From NCBI RefSeq assembly GCF_001870465.1, contig NZ_MDGK01000044.1, forward strand, positions 1 to 64,000: DNA of 64,000 bases, read 5' to 3'. Made by a program: the position numbers and the translations under genes. Positions 53,495 through 62,918 of the stretch are shown one piece after another; position 1 is the stretch's first letter; each line of letters starts with the position of its first letter. This DNA comes from Pseudomonas extremorientalis (lineage in GTDB: Bacteria; Pseudomonadota; Gammaproteobacteria; Pseudomonadales; Pseudomonadaceae). The notes under the pieces were generated by a model, which was given only the letters and a program-made list of their open reading frames with translations, was not told where the DNA came from and ran no database searches.

Positions 53495-54436
53495 TCAGGC
53501 CTCGGAAGGAGTTTGCTTGTAGTTGAAACCAATCGGGTGCGGCATGTTACGGGCCTTGGCCAGCTCGATCTGCTTCTGCCGGTCGATCGCACTGCGGCGG
53601 GTTTTCTCCGGCAGCTTATCCCAGCAATGCGGGCAGCTGATGCCCGCCACATAGTGCTCGGAGGCGCGGTCCTCAACACTCACGGGTGTGCGGCAGGCAT
53701 GACATTGATCGTAGTCGCCTTCGCTCAAGTCGTGGCGCACGGTGACGCGATTGTCGAAAACAAAGCAGTCGCCCTGCCATTTGGTTTCTGCCTGCGGCAC
53801 CTCTTCGAGGTACTTCAGGATGCCGCCCTTGAGGTGGTAGACCTCATCGAAACCCTCACTGAGCATGTAGCTCGAGGCCTTCTCGCAACGAATGCCGCCG
53901 GTGCAGAACATGGCGACTTTCTTGTGCTTGGCCGGGTCGAAGTTGGCTTTGATATAGTCGGGAAATTCGCGAAAGCTGGTGGTTTTCGGGTCGATCGCGC
54001 CTTCAAAGGTGCCGATGGACACTTCGTAGTCGTTACGGGTGTCGATCAACAGCACTTCCGGGTCGCTGATCAGCGCGTTCCAGTCCTGCGGGTCGACGTA
54101 GGTGCCGACCTTCTTGTTCGGGTCGACGCCTTCGACGCCCAGGGTCACGATCTCTTTCTTGAGCTTGACCTTGGTGCGGTAGAACGGCTGGTCGTCGCAG
54201 TAGGATTCTTTGTGGTCGATGTCGACCATGCGCGGGTCGTTCTTCAGCCAGGCCATCAAGCCATCAATGCCTTCGCGGCTGCCGGAAACGGTGCCGTTGA
54301 TGCCTTCCTCGGCGATCAGCAAGGTGCCTTTGATGCCGTTGTCGAGCATCGCCTGCAACAGTGGCTCGCGCAGGGCGACGTAATCTTCGAGGGTGACGAA
54401 CTTATACAGTGCCGCCACGACAATCGGTTGAGTCAT
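53495..54436 (-). CDS. trhO: tRNA uridine(34) hydroxylase
   Basis: A 313-residue rhodanese-like protein matching the YceA/TrhO family, which makes 5-hydroxyuridine at position 34 of some tRNAs. It has an N-terminal acylphosphatase-like domain (GIKGTLLIAEEGINGTVSGS), a rhodanese domain with the active cysteine in CTGGIRCEKASSYM near residue 177, and a C-terminal CHACRTPV / CPHCWDKLPEKTR zinc-like segment. It is probably the first gene of a unit with the DsbA-family and ABC exporter genes. Confidence 0.94.
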   Translation of the reverse strand: MTQPIVVAALYKFVTLEDYVALREPLLQAMLDNGIKGTLLIAEEGINGTVSGSREGIDGLMAWLKNDPRMVDIDHKESYCDDQPFYRTKVKLKKEIVTLGVEGVDPNKKVGTYVDPQDWNALISDPEVLLIDTRNDYEVSIGTFEGAIDPKTTSFREFPDYIKANFDPAKHKKVAMFCTGGIRCEKASSYMLSEGFDEVYHLKGGILKYLEEVPQAETKWQGDCFVFDNRVTVRHDLSEGDYDQCHACRTPVSVEDRASEHYVAGISCPHCWDKLPEKTRRSAIDRQKQIELAKARNMPHPIGFNYKQTPSEA

Positions 54437-54483
54437 GGGTGTTCTCTCCAGGTGGCTACCCTCGTAAGGGGTGAACCGGATGC

Positions 54484-54512
54484 AAAAAAAACGCGCCGTC
54501 TAGGCGGCGCGT
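54484..54512 (-). terminator. Rho-independent terminator after the BolA-like gene
   Basis: ACGCGCCG/CGGCGCGT forms an 8-bp stem with a 6-base loop and is followed on the minus strand by eight U. It ends the DUF2059/BolA-like transcript before trhO. Confidence 0.88.
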
Positions 54513-54554
54513 CGCGGATTCTAACAAATGCCCGGTGTCAGAGACACCCGATCA

Positions 54555-54851
54555 TCAATCATGCCCGCCGGCGCAGGTCGGCGAGGCCGGGGCTGCGTCG
54601 ATTTTCGCCCACTCTTCAGGCGTGTAGGTATGCAGCGCCAGCGCATGAAACTCGCTCATCAGGTCACCCAGGGTGGCGTAGACCTTCTGGTGGCGCTTGA
54701 CGCGGTTGAGCCCCTCGAACTGCGGGCTGACCAGCACGGCCTTGAAGTGGGTCTGCAACCCACGGCTGTGCATGTGGCTTTCGTCCAGCACACTCAGGTG
54801 GTCGGTGCCCAGGGCGGCAAGCGCCGTTTCGATACGCTGTTGCATGGTCAT
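54555..54851 (-). CDS. BolA family protein
   Basis: A 98-residue protein with the BolA core: LSVLDESHMHSRGLQTHFKA and the VLVSPQFEGLNRVKRHQKVY block, and the helix LGDLMSEFHALALHTYTPEEW. BolA proteins work with monothiol glutaredoxins in iron-sulphur handling or act as regulators. The C-terminal tail includes a cysteine (PTCAGGHD). It lies 6 bp after the DUF2059 gene. Confidence 0.92.
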   Translation of the reverse strand: MTMQQRIETALAALGTDHLSVLDESHMHSRGLQTHFKAVLVSPQFEGLNRVKRHQKVYATLGDLMSEFHALALHTYTPEEWAKIDAAPASPTCAGGHD

Positions 54852-54857
54852 TCCTGC

Positions 54858-55376
54858 TTACTTCTTCTTGGCCGGGGCGGCGGCTTTAGGCGTCAGCTCG
54901 TTGGTCATGTCTTCCAACAGCTTGTTCACCACCGGCACGGCGCTTTCCAGCTTCGCCTGGGTCATCTGGGCCGATTGCTGGGTCAGTTGCGGCATTTTTT
55001 CCAGGACTTTCTTGCCCAGTGGCGACTGGTAGAAGGCAACCAGGTCCTTGAGCTCGGATTCGCTGAAGTTGGTGGTGTAGAGCTTGACCATGTCCGGTTT
55101 CAGCTTCGGCCAGCCGATGGCCTGGTCGAGGGCGGCGTTGGCCTTGGCCTGGTAGCTGTCCAGTACGGACTGCTTGGCGGCAGGCGCCTTGGTCTGTTCG
55201 AAACGCTGGGCGAACATTTGTTGCACTTGCATGTACACCGGGGTACCCAGCTTGTCGGCGTGGGCCAGGGTAAGGAAGGCTTCGGCACTGGCGTTGTGGC
55301 TGGCGGTATCGGCAAGAACCTGGCCGCTGGCGCAAACCAGAGCAACCGCGGTACAGATGGCACGAAGACGAGTCAT
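54858..55376 (-). CDS. DUF2059 exported protein
   Basis: A 172-residue protein with a signal peptide (ICTAVALVCASGQVLA) and an all-helical mature part typical of DUF2059 (LYTTNFSESELKDLVAFYQS, PLGKKVLEKMPQL). The C-terminus is lysine-rich (PKAAAPAKKK). Periplasmic, function unknown. It is the first gene of a two-gene unit with the BolA-like gene and is divergent from fumC. Confidence 0.9.
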   Translation of the reverse strand: MTRLRAICTAVALVCASGQVLADTASHNASAEAFLTLAHADKLGTPVYMQVQQMFAQRFEQTKAPAAKQSVLDSYQAKANAALDQAIGWPKLKPDMVKLYTTNFSESELKDLVAFYQSPLGKKVLEKMPQLTQQSAQMTQAKLESAVPVVNKLLEDMTNELTPKAAAPAKKK

Positions 55377-55558
55377 CGAGTTTCCTTTTCTAGCAGGCGA
55401 GGTAAGACCCCAAGGGCGCCCATTCTGCGCCTAAAAAACCTTAGGGCTCAACCCCGGGCCTTGTCGGACAGGGATTGCCCGATGAAAAGTCTTTCAGGGG
55501 AACCCCCGAGGCTCTTCACAGCCTAAACTGCGCAAACGAACCTGAAGGAGTGTGCCCG

Positions 55559-56941
55559 ATGAGCCGTATCGAAACCGACAGCCTGGGAGAAGTCGATGTC
55601 CCGGATGACGCTTACTGGGGCGCCCAGACCCAACGTTCGCTGGTGAACTTCGCCATCGGCGAGCAGCGCATGCCCCTGGCGGTGTTGCACGCCCTGGCCC
55701 TGGTCAAGAAGGCGGCGGCACGGGTCAACGACCGCAATGGCGACCTGCCCGCCGACATCGCCCGCCTGATCGAACAGGCCGCCGACGAAGTGCTGGCCGG
55801 TCAACATGACGACCAGTTCCCCCTGGTGGTGTGGCAGACCGGTAGCGGGACCCAGAGCAACATGAACGCCAACGAAGTGATCGCCGGTCGCGCCAACGAA
55901 CTGGCGGGCAATAAGCGCGGCGGCAAGAGCCCGGTGCACCCCAACGATCACGTCAACCGTTCCCAGAGTTCCAATGACTGCTTCCCTACCGCCATGAGCA
56001 TCGCCGCCGTGCAGGCGGTGCATCAACGGTTGCTGCCGGCGATTGCCACCCTGTCCGGCGGCCTGGCAGAGCAAGCCGCCAAACATATGAAGCTGGTGAA
56101 GACCGGGCGCACCCACATGATGGATGCCACCCCGATCACCTTCGGCCAGGAGCTGTCGGCATTCATCGCTCAACTCGACTATGCCGAACGTGCGATCCGT
56201 GCCGCCCTGCCCGCCGTGTGCGAGCTGGCCCAGGGCGGCACCGCCGTGGGCACCGGGCTCAATGCGCCCCATGGCTTCGGCGAGGCGATTGCCTCGGAGC
56301 TGGCGGCGCTATCGGGCTTGCCGTTCGTCACCGCGCCGAACAAATTCGCCGCCCTCTCCGGCCATGAGCCTCTCGTGACGCTGCACGGCGCGCTGAAAAC
56401 CCTGGCCGTGGCCCTGATGAAAATCGCCAATGACCTGCGCCTGCTGGGCTCCGGGCCGCGCACCGGGCTGGCCGAAGTGAAATTGCCGGCCAACGAACCG
56501 GGCAGCTCGATCATGCCGGGCAAGGTCAACCCGACCCAGTGTGAAGCACTGTCGATGCTGGCCTGCCAGGTGTTGGGCAATGACGTGACCATCGGCATTG
56601 CCGCCAGCCAGGGTCACTTGCAGTTGAATGTGTACAAGCCGGTAATCATCCACAACCTGCTGGAGTCGATCCGCCTGCTGGCCGACGGCTGCAACAACTT
56701 CCAGGAACACTGCGTGGCCGGGCTGGAGCCTGACCCTGTGCAAATGGCGGAACACTTGGAGCGTGGCTTGATGCTGGTCACCGCGCTCAACCCGCACATT
56801 GGCTACGACAAGTCCGCCGAGATCGCCAAGAAGGCCTATGCCGAAGGGCTGACGCTGCGGGAAGCCGCGCTGGAACTGGGCTACCTCACCGATGGGGAGT
56901 TCGACCAGTGGGTTCGCCCCGAAGACATGCTGGGCACCTAG
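55559..56941 (+). CDS. fumC: Fumarate hydratase class II
   Basis: A 460-residue TCA-cycle enzyme converting fumarate to L-malate, iron-independent. Conserved blocks are WQTGSGTQSNMNANEVIAGR, HPNDHVNRSQSSNDCFPTAM, KTGRTHMMDATPITFGQE and the superfamily signature GSSIMPGKVNP. Start chosen at ATG 55559, where GAAGGAG lies at good spacing and the family N-terminus (MSRIETDSLG) begins; an upstream start would add 28 residues. In pseudomonads FumC is often iron-starvation regulated, but I saw no clear Fur box. Confidence 0.95.
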   Translation: MSRIETDSLGEVDVPDDAYWGAQTQRSLVNFAIGEQRMPLAVLHALALVKKAAARVNDRNGDLPADIARLIEQAADEVLAGQHDDQFPLVVWQTGSGTQSNMNANEVIAGRANELAGNKRGGKSPVHPNDHVNRSQSSNDCFPTAMSIAAVQAVHQRLLPAIATLSGGLAEQAAKHMKLVKTGRTHMMDATPITFGQELSAFIAQLDYAERAIRAALPAVCELAQGGTAVGTGLNAPHGFGEAIASELAALSGLPFVTAPNKFAALSGHEPLVTLHGALKTLAVALMKIANDLRLLGSGPRTGLAEVKLPANEPGSSIMPGKVNPTQCEALSMLACQVLGNDVTIGIAASQGHLQLNVYKPVIIHNLLESIRLLADGCNNFQEHCVAGLEPDPVQMAEHLERGLMLVTALNPHIGYDKSAEIAKKAYAEGLTLREAALELGYLTDGEFDQWVRPEDMLGT

Positions 56942-56942
56942 C

Positions 56943-57899
56943 CTAGGACGCCAGGCGCAACCGCCGGGCCCTGAGCCCGGCGAGCAACGACGGCGCCAGC
57001 GCCACGGTTGCCGAACCCAGCACCACCACCAACGCCCCGGCATAGCCCAGGGCGTTGATCTCTTCGGCCTGCACATAGTCGGGCCACAGCCAGGCCGCCA
57101 CGGCCACCGCCACAAAGGTCACCAAAGGCGTGAGCGCCAGGGTCGCACTGACCCGCGAGGCCTCCCAGTGGGCCAGCGCTTCGGCAAAGGCGCCGTAGGC
57201 CACCAGGGTATTCATGCAGCACGCCAGCAATAGCCAGCCTTGCAGCGGGCTCAGGTGCAACGCCTCCAGGGGATGTGCCCAAGGCGTGAGCAACACGGCG
57301 CAGGACAGGTAGATCACCATCATCACCTGCAGCGAGTTCCACACCGTCAGCAGTTGTTTCTGGCCGAGGGCGTAGAACACCCAGATCGTGGTGGCGAGCA
57401 GGATGGTCAGCACGCCGGCGGTGTAGGCGCCGAGCGAGGTCAGCAGTTCTTCCAGGCGCTGGTTGAAAAACAGGCCGAAACCAATGATCAACACCACCAG
57501 CCCCACCCCCTGTCCCAGGCTGAAGCGCTCCTTGAAGACGAACACACTGGCGACCATCAAAAAGATCGGCCCCATCTGCACCACCAACTGCGCGGTGCCG
57601 GGGCTGAGCAATTTCAGGCCCACCAGGTACAGCACGTAGTTGCCCACCAGTCCGCACACCGCCATCGCCACCAGCCAACCACCCCGGGGGCCAAGCACCT
57701 TGCGGCTGGGCAAGCGTTTGGTCAGCGCCAGGTAGACGAACAGGCAACTGCCGGCCACGATCAGGCGAAACCAGGTGACGGTGATCGGGTCCATCACCTG
57801 CAGCACCTGCTTGAGTTTGATCGGCAGAATGCCCCACAGAAACGCGGTCAGCAGGGTCAGGAGAAAACCATAGACCCAGCGGCCGGAAGAGATGTGCAT
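56943..57899 (-). CDS. EamA/DMT-superfamily exporter
   Basis: A 318-residue membrane protein with ten segments in two EamA repeats (first half begins YGFLLTLLTAFLWGILPIKL; second half begins GVLTILLATTIWVFYALGQK). Such proteins export amino acids or other small metabolites. The closest style is RarD-like. It is convergent with fumC with one base between stops. Confidence 0.88.
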   Translation of the reverse strand: MHISSGRWVYGFLLTLLTAFLWGILPIKLKQVLQVMDPITVTWFRLIVAGSCLFVYLALTKRLPSRKVLGPRGGWLVAMAVCGLVGNYVLYLVGLKLLSPGTAQLVVQMGPIFLMVASVFVFKERFSLGQGVGLVVLIIGFGLFFNQRLEELLTSLGAYTAGVLTILLATTIWVFYALGQKQLLTVWNSLQVMMVIYLSCAVLLTPWAHPLEALHLSPLQGWLLLACCMNTLVAYGAFAEALAHWEASRVSATLALTPLVTFVAVAVAAWLWPDYVQAEEINALGYAGALVVVLGSATVALAPSLLAGLRARRLRLAS

Positions 57900-57982
57900 G
57901 AGTACCCCAGAAGCTGGAGGAAGTGGAGCCGCATTCTAGGGGCACCCGATGCACTTTGTGTAGCGAACACTTAATTTGCCGA

Positions 57983-59167
57983 TCAGCGCACCGCTTCGAA
58001 CAACCCGGTGGCCCCCATGCCGCCGCCCACGCACATGGTGACGATGCCGTAACGCAGGTTGCGTCGCTGCAACTCACGCACCAGGTGCCCCACCTGCCGC
58101 GAGCCGGTCATGCCGAATGGATGCCCGATGGAGATCGAACCGCCATTGACGTTGTACCTGGCATTGTCGATTTCCAGGCGATTGCGCGCATACAGGCATT
58201 GCGAGGCAAACGCTTCGTTAAGCTCCCACAGGTCGATGTCCGCCACCTGCAACCCCTTGGCCTTGAGCAACTTGGGCACCGAGAACACCGGGCCGATGCC
58301 CATCTCGTCCGGCTCGCAACCGGCCACGGTGAAGCCACGGAAAAACGCCTTGGGCTGGAGCCCCAGTGCCAGGGCTTTCTCCAGGCTCATCACCAGCGTC
58401 ATCGAGGCACCGTCGGAGAGCTGCGACGAGTTGCCCGCCGTCACCGAACCATCCTCGGCGAACACCGGCTTCAAACCGTGCAGACTGGCCAGGGTAGTGT
58501 CCGGGCGGTTGCAGTCGTCACGGTCGACCACACCTTCCAGGATCTGCACCTCACCGGTGTTCTTGTCTTCGATTTTGTACTTGACCGCCATCGGCACGAT
58601 TTCATCGCTGAAAAGCCCATCGGCCTGGGCCTGGGCGGTGCGTTGCTGGCTTTGCAGGGCGTACAGGTCCTGTTCTTCGCGGCTGACGTGGTAGCGACGC
58701 GCGACGATCTCGGCGGTCTGGCCCATGGGGAAATAGATACCCGGCACCTGCTCTTTGAGCAGCGGGTTGATCAGGTTGTCGGTATTGACGCTTTTCATCG
58801 TCAGGCTGATGGACTCGACACCGCCGGCGACGATGATATCGCTGCAACCCGACGCAATCTGGTTGGCCGCAATGGCAATCGCCTGCAAGCCCGAGGAGCA
58901 AAACCGGTTGAGGGTCATGCCGGCCACGCCGGTGCCCAGTTGAGAGAGCACCGCCACATTGCGCCCGATGTTGTAGCCCTGTGCGCCCTCGTTGGAGCCG
59001 GCGCCGACGATGCAATCCTCCACCGTCGCCGGGTCGATGCCGTTGCGGGCGAGCAGCGCGTTGACGCAATGGGCCGCCATGTCATCGGGGCGGGTCTGGT
59101 TGAACTTGCCGCGAAAGGACTTGGCCAGGCCGGTTCGCACACTGTCGACGATCACTACTTCACGCAT
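57983..59167 (-). CDS. Thiolase (acetyl-CoA C-acyltransferase)
   Basis: A 394-residue thiolase. The acyl-accepting cysteine is in LNRFCSSGLQAIAIAA, the histidine in GGSISIGHPFGMTGSR and the second cysteine in VTMCVGGGMGATGLFE, so all three catalytic residues are present. It cleaves 3-ketoacyl-CoA or condenses acetyl-CoA. It stands alone with no partner dehydrogenase. It could supply the thiolase step missing from the 39-46 kb cluster, but that is only a guess. Confidence 0.92.
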   Translation of the reverse strand: MREVVIVDSVRTGLAKSFRGKFNQTRPDDMAAHCVNALLARNGIDPATVEDCIVGAGSNEGAQGYNIGRNVAVLSQLGTGVAGMTLNRFCSSGLQAIAIAANQIASGCSDIIVAGGVESISLTMKSVNTDNLINPLLKEQVPGIYFPMGQTAEIVARRYHVSREEQDLYALQSQQRTAQAQADGLFSDEIVPMAVKYKIEDKNTGEVQILEGVVDRDDCNRPDTTLASLHGLKPVFAEDGSVTAGNSSQLSDGASMTLVMSLEKALALGLQPKAFFRGFTVAGCEPDEMGIGPVFSVPKLLKAKGLQVADIDLWELNEAFASQCLYARNRLEIDNARYNVNGGSISIGHPFGMTGSRQVGHLVRELQRRNLRYGIVTMCVGGGMGATGLFEAVR

Positions 59168-59276
59168 GGGCTACCTCGATCTTGTGGTTGTCGGATCGAG
59201 CATAGATCCCGCCCCGCGCCACCGCGACGATCATTCACCCCATAGATACAAAACCATGGCGAGCCGGCTCACTGCG

Positions 59277-60794
59277 TCATTTTTTCTTTTTCTTTTTGTC
59301 GTGCTTGTCGGTCTTGGCGAACGCTTCTTCCAGCGCCAGGTTGATGGTGCGCAACACCTTGACCCGCGCCCAGCGCTTGTCGTTGGCCTCCACCAATGTC
59401 CAGGGCGACACCTCGGTGCTGGTACGGTCGACCATATCGCCCACGGCCGCGCGGTAGTCATCCCATTTGTCACGGTTGCGCCAGTCGTCTTCGGTGATCT
59501 TGAAGCGCTTGAACGGGATTTCCTCGCGGGCCTGGAAGCGCTCCAGTTGCGTGTCCTTGTCGATGGCCAGCCAGAACTTGACCACGATCACACCCGCATC
59601 GCGCAGTTGCTCTTCGAAGTCATTGATCTCGCCATAGGCGCGCATCCAGTCCGCCGGGGTGCAGAAGCCTTCAATGCGCTCCACCAGCACGCGGCCATAC
59701 CAGGAACGGTCGAACACGGTGAACATGCCGCGCGCCGGGATCTTCTGCCAGAACCGCCACAAGTAAGGCTGGGCGCGTTCGTCTTCACTGGGCGCGGCAA
59801 TCGGCACGATGTGGTACTGACGCGGGTCCAGCGCCGCCGCCACCCGACGGATCGCCCCGCCCTTGCCCGCCGCATCGTTGCCCTCGAACACCGTGACCAG
59901 GGCATGCTTGCGCATGCGCTTGTCGCGCATCAGTCCGGAGAAACGCGCCTGTTCGGTGATCAGTTGTTCTTCGTAATCGTCCTTGTCCAGGCGCTGGGAC
60001 AGGTCGAGGCTGTCCAGCAGGCTCTTCTTGTCCACCGAGGCGATCAACGGCGCCGGGTTCATGCCGCTGGCCTTGCCCTTGGACAGCTTGAGCGCATTCT
60101 GCAGGCCTTCGAGCAGCAGTTTGCCCACGGTGAGGCTGCGGTAGTTGCTGTCCACGCCTTCGATCACATGCCACGGCGCATAGTCGCGACTGGTGCGGCG
60201 CAACACGCGCTCACCGAAGTGCACGAATTTGTCGTAGGTCTCGGATTGCTGCCAGTCCAGCGGGCTGATGCGCCAACTGTGCAGGGGGTCATCGGCCAGG
60301 GCCTTGAGCCGCGCCTTCATCTGTTTCTTGGAGAGGTGGAACCAGAACTTGAAGATCAGCGCGCCTTCATCGCAGAGCATTTTCTCCAGGCGTTCGGCGC
60401 CGGCGATGGCCTGGTCGAGGCGGGCGTCCTTGATCTGCCCATGTACGCGGCTTTGCAGCATCTGGCTGTACCAGTTGCCAAAGAAGATGCCCATGCGACC
60501 CTTGGCAGGAAGTTGGCGCCAATAGCGCCAGGCCGGCGGGCGCGCCAGTTCTTCGTCGGTCTGCTGGTCGAAGGTGCGCACTTCGATCAGGCGCGGGTCC
60601 ATCCATTCATTGAGCAGCTTGACCGTCTCGCCCTTGCCGGCGCCTTCGATACCGTTGATCAGGATAATCACCGGGAAGCGCTTCTGCTGCTGCAGCTCGT
60701 ACTGCACTTCCAGCAGGGCCTCGCGCAGGGCCGGCACCTCGGCCTCAAAGGTGTCTTTGTCGATGGCGTGACCGATTTCGGCGGATTCGAACAT
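59277..60794 (-). CDS. pap: Polyphosphate:AMP phosphotransferase (two-domain PPK2)
   Basis: A 505-residue protein made of two PPK2 domains, each with a Walker A (INGIEGAGKGET near 50; FEGNDAAGKGGAIRR near 303). The second also has the lid and catalytic segment (FDRSWYGRVLVERIEGF). The two-domain form is the class II type that makes ADP from AMP and polyphosphate. Start at ATG 60794, where GGAG lies upstream and the protein begins MFESAEIGHAID; an earlier start would add 27 residues. It ends in a lysine-rich tail. Confidence 0.92.
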   Translation of the reverse strand: MFESAEIGHAIDKDTFEAEVPALREALLEVQYELQQQKRFPVIILINGIEGAGKGETVKLLNEWMDPRLIEVRTFDQQTDEELARPPAWRYWRQLPAKGRMGIFFGNWYSQMLQSRVHGQIKDARLDQAIAGAERLEKMLCDEGALIFKFWFHLSKKQMKARLKALADDPLHSWRISPLDWQQSETYDKFVHFGERVLRRTSRDYAPWHVIEGVDSNYRSLTVGKLLLEGLQNALKLSKGKASGMNPAPLIASVDKKSLLDSLDLSQRLDKDDYEEQLITEQARFSGLMRDKRMRKHALVTVFEGNDAAGKGGAIRRVAAALDPRQYHIVPIAAPSEDERAQPYLWRFWQKIPARGMFTVFDRSWYGRVLVERIEGFCTPADWMRAYGEINDFEEQLRDAGVIVVKFWLAIDKDTQLERFQAREEIPFKRFKITEDDWRNRDKWDDYRAAVGDMVDRTSTEVSPWTLVEANDKRWARVKVLRTINLALEEAFAKTDKHDKKKKKK

Positions 60795-60935
60795 GGGCAG
60801 CTCCGTTTCAAGATGGCTCAAGACTAGCGGATTAGGCAGCAACACGCGGGAGGAAATTCCACCGGCGCTTGCCATGGATCAATTCAACGCCGGTTGATCG
60901 GCTAGAATGGCGGCCTTGCCTTTACCGAGCCGCCC

Positions 60936-62918
60936 ATGAATCCCATCACCCACGCCCAACTCGACTGGGATGACCAAGGTCGCCCGCACTCGCGGATCTT
61001 CGACGATGTGTACTTTTCCGATAAGTCAGGCCTTGAAGAAACCCGCTACGTGTTCCTGGAACAGAACCGTTTGCGGGAGCGCTTTGCCGCGCTGCCCGCC
61101 GGTGGGCGGCTGGTGATTGGCGAGACCGGGTTCGGCACGGGGTTGAATTTCCTCTGCGCCTGGCAACTGTTCGAACAACACGCCGTGGCCGGTGCGCGCC
61201 TGCATTTCGTCAGCGTGGAAAAGTACCCGCTCAGCCATGCCGACCTGCAACGCGCCCTGCTGCTCTGGCCGGAACTGCAACCCTTCGCCGAACAACTGCT
61301 GGCGCAATACATTGCCATCCATCCGGGCTTCCAGCGCCTGGTGCTGGATAACGGCCGCGTGACCCTGACCCTGCTGATCGGCGACGCCCTGGAGCAACTG
61401 CCCCAACTGGACGCGCAGATCGACGCCTGGTTCCTGGACGGCTTCGCCCCGGCGAAAAACCCGGATATGTGGACCGCCGAGCTGTTTGCCGAACTGGCAC
61501 GCCTGGCGGCACCGGGTTCGACCATCAGCACTTTTACCAGCACCGGCTGGGTGCGTCGGCTGATCAATGCCGCCGGGTTCAAGATGAAACGTACGCCGGG
61601 CATTGGCCACAAGTGGGAGATCCTGCGCGGGGAGTTTCTCGGTTGGCCGACCGACACGCCGGTACCGGCCGCGGCCAAGCCGTGGTTCGCCAGGCCGCCC
61701 GCCATTACGGGTGACCGCCACGCACTGGTGATCGGCGCCGGCCTGGCGGGCTGTGCGACGGCGGCCAGCCTGGCGGCCAGGGGTTGGCAAGTCAGCCTGC
61801 TGGAGCGCCATGACGGCGTGGCGCGGGAAGCCTCCGGCAATCCCCAGGGCGTGCTGTACCTGAAACTGTCGGCCCACGGCACTGCCTTGTCGCAGTTGAT
61901 CGTGGCCGGGTTCGGCTATACCCGTCGAGTGCTGGAGCACTTGCATCGCGGCGTCGACTGGGACGGTTGCGGCGTGCTGCAACTGGCCTTCGATGCCAAG
62001 GAGGCCCAGCGCCAGGCGCAACTGGCCGCTGCCTTCGCGCCGGACTTGCTGCACCTGCTCGACCGCGACCAGGCCCAGGCCCGCGCCGGTATCGCACTGG
62101 CGCACGGTGGGCTGTTTTTCCCCGAAGGCGGCTGGGTGCACCCACCGGCATTGTGCGAGTGGCAAGCCCATCAACCGGGCGTGACCGTGCTAACCCACCA
62201 CGATGTGCTCGACCTGCGTCATGTCGACGGCCAGTGGCAAGCCTGGGACGGTGAACACCTGCTGGCCAGCGCCAGCGTGGCGGTGCTGGCCGGCGCCGCC
62301 GAAGTCCAGCGGTTCGCCGACCTGCCCCTCAAGCGCATTCGCGGGCAGATCACCCGTTTGCCGCAGACCGCCGACAGCCAGGCCCTGGCCACGGTGGTGT
62401 GTGCCGAAGGCTACGTCGCCCCGCCACGCCTGGGCGAACACACCCTGGGCGCCAGTTTCGACTTCAAAAGCGATGACCTTACGCCCACCGCCGCTGAACA
62501 TGCCGAAAACCTGGAGCTGCTCATGGGCATCTCCGAGGACCTGGCCCAGCGCCTAGGCGCCGACACCCTGGAGCCGGCGACCCTGGAAGGTCGCGCCGCG
62601 TTCCGCTGCACCAGCCCGGATTACCTGCCGATTGTGGGACCATTGGCTGACCGCCAGGCGTTCGACCAGGCCTACGCCGCCCTGCGCAAGGACGCCCGGC
62701 AAGTGCCAGGCACCGCTTGCCCCTGGCTGGACGGGCTGTACGTCAACAGCGGCCATGGCTCAAGGGGGCTGATCACCGCCCCGTTGAGTGCGGAGTTGCT
62801 CGCCGCCTGGCTGGACAACGAGCCGCTGCCGGTGCCGCGCGCCGTGGCTGACGCCTGCCACCCCAATCGGTTTGCCGTGCGGGCGCTGATCCGCGCCACC
62901 ACCGGCAAGGTCGAGTGA
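60936..62918 (+). CDS. mnmC: Bifunctional tRNA mnm5s2U biosynthesis protein
   Basis: A 660-residue enzyme finishing the 5-methylaminomethyl-2-thiouridine modification at the wobble position. Residues 1-240 are a SAM methyltransferase (GETGFGTGLNFLCAWQLFEQ; WFLDGFAPAKNPDMW). About 260-660 are a FAD oxidoreductase (HALVIGAGLAGCATAASLAA; EASGNPQGVLYLKLS; a closing YVNSGHGSRGLITAPLSAEL). The order and length are normal. Its TGA abuts the stop of the convergent NEL-domain gene (TGATCA at 62916-62921). Confidence 0.95.
   Translation: MNPITHAQLDWDDQGRPHSRIFDDVYFSDKSGLEETRYVFLEQNRLRERFAALPAGGRLVIGETGFGTGLNFLCAWQLFEQHAVAGARLHFVSVEKYPLSHADLQRALLLWPELQPFAEQLLAQYIAIHPGFQRLVLDNGRVTLTLLIGDALEQLPQLDAQIDAWFLDGFAPAKNPDMWTAELFAELARLAAPGSTISTFTSTGWVRRLINAAGFKMKRTPGIGHKWEILRGEFLGWPTDTPVPAAAKPWFARPPAITGDRHALVIGAGLAGCATAASLAARGWQVSLLERHDGVAREASGNPQGVLYLKLSAHGTALSQLIVAGFGYTRRVLEHLHRGVDWDGCGVLQLAFDAKEAQRQAQLAAAFAPDLLHLLDRDQAQARAGIALAHGGLFFPEGGWVHPPALCEWQAHQPGVTVLTHHDVLDLRHVDGQWQAWDGEHLLASASVAVLAGAAEVQRFADLPLKRIRGQITRLPQTADSQALATVVCAEGYVAPPRLGEHTLGASFDFKSDDLTPTAAEHAENLELLMGISEDLAQRLGADTLEPATLEGRAAFRCTSPDYLPIVGPLADRQAFDQAYAALRKDARQVPGTACPWLDGLYVNSGHGSRGLITAPLSAELLAAWLDNEPLPVPRAVADACHPNRFAVRALIRATTGKVE

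Noticed and set aside
58992..60827. Plus-strand open frame of 611 codons
   Set aside because: Antisense to the thiolase and pap genes, with no protein-like motif.
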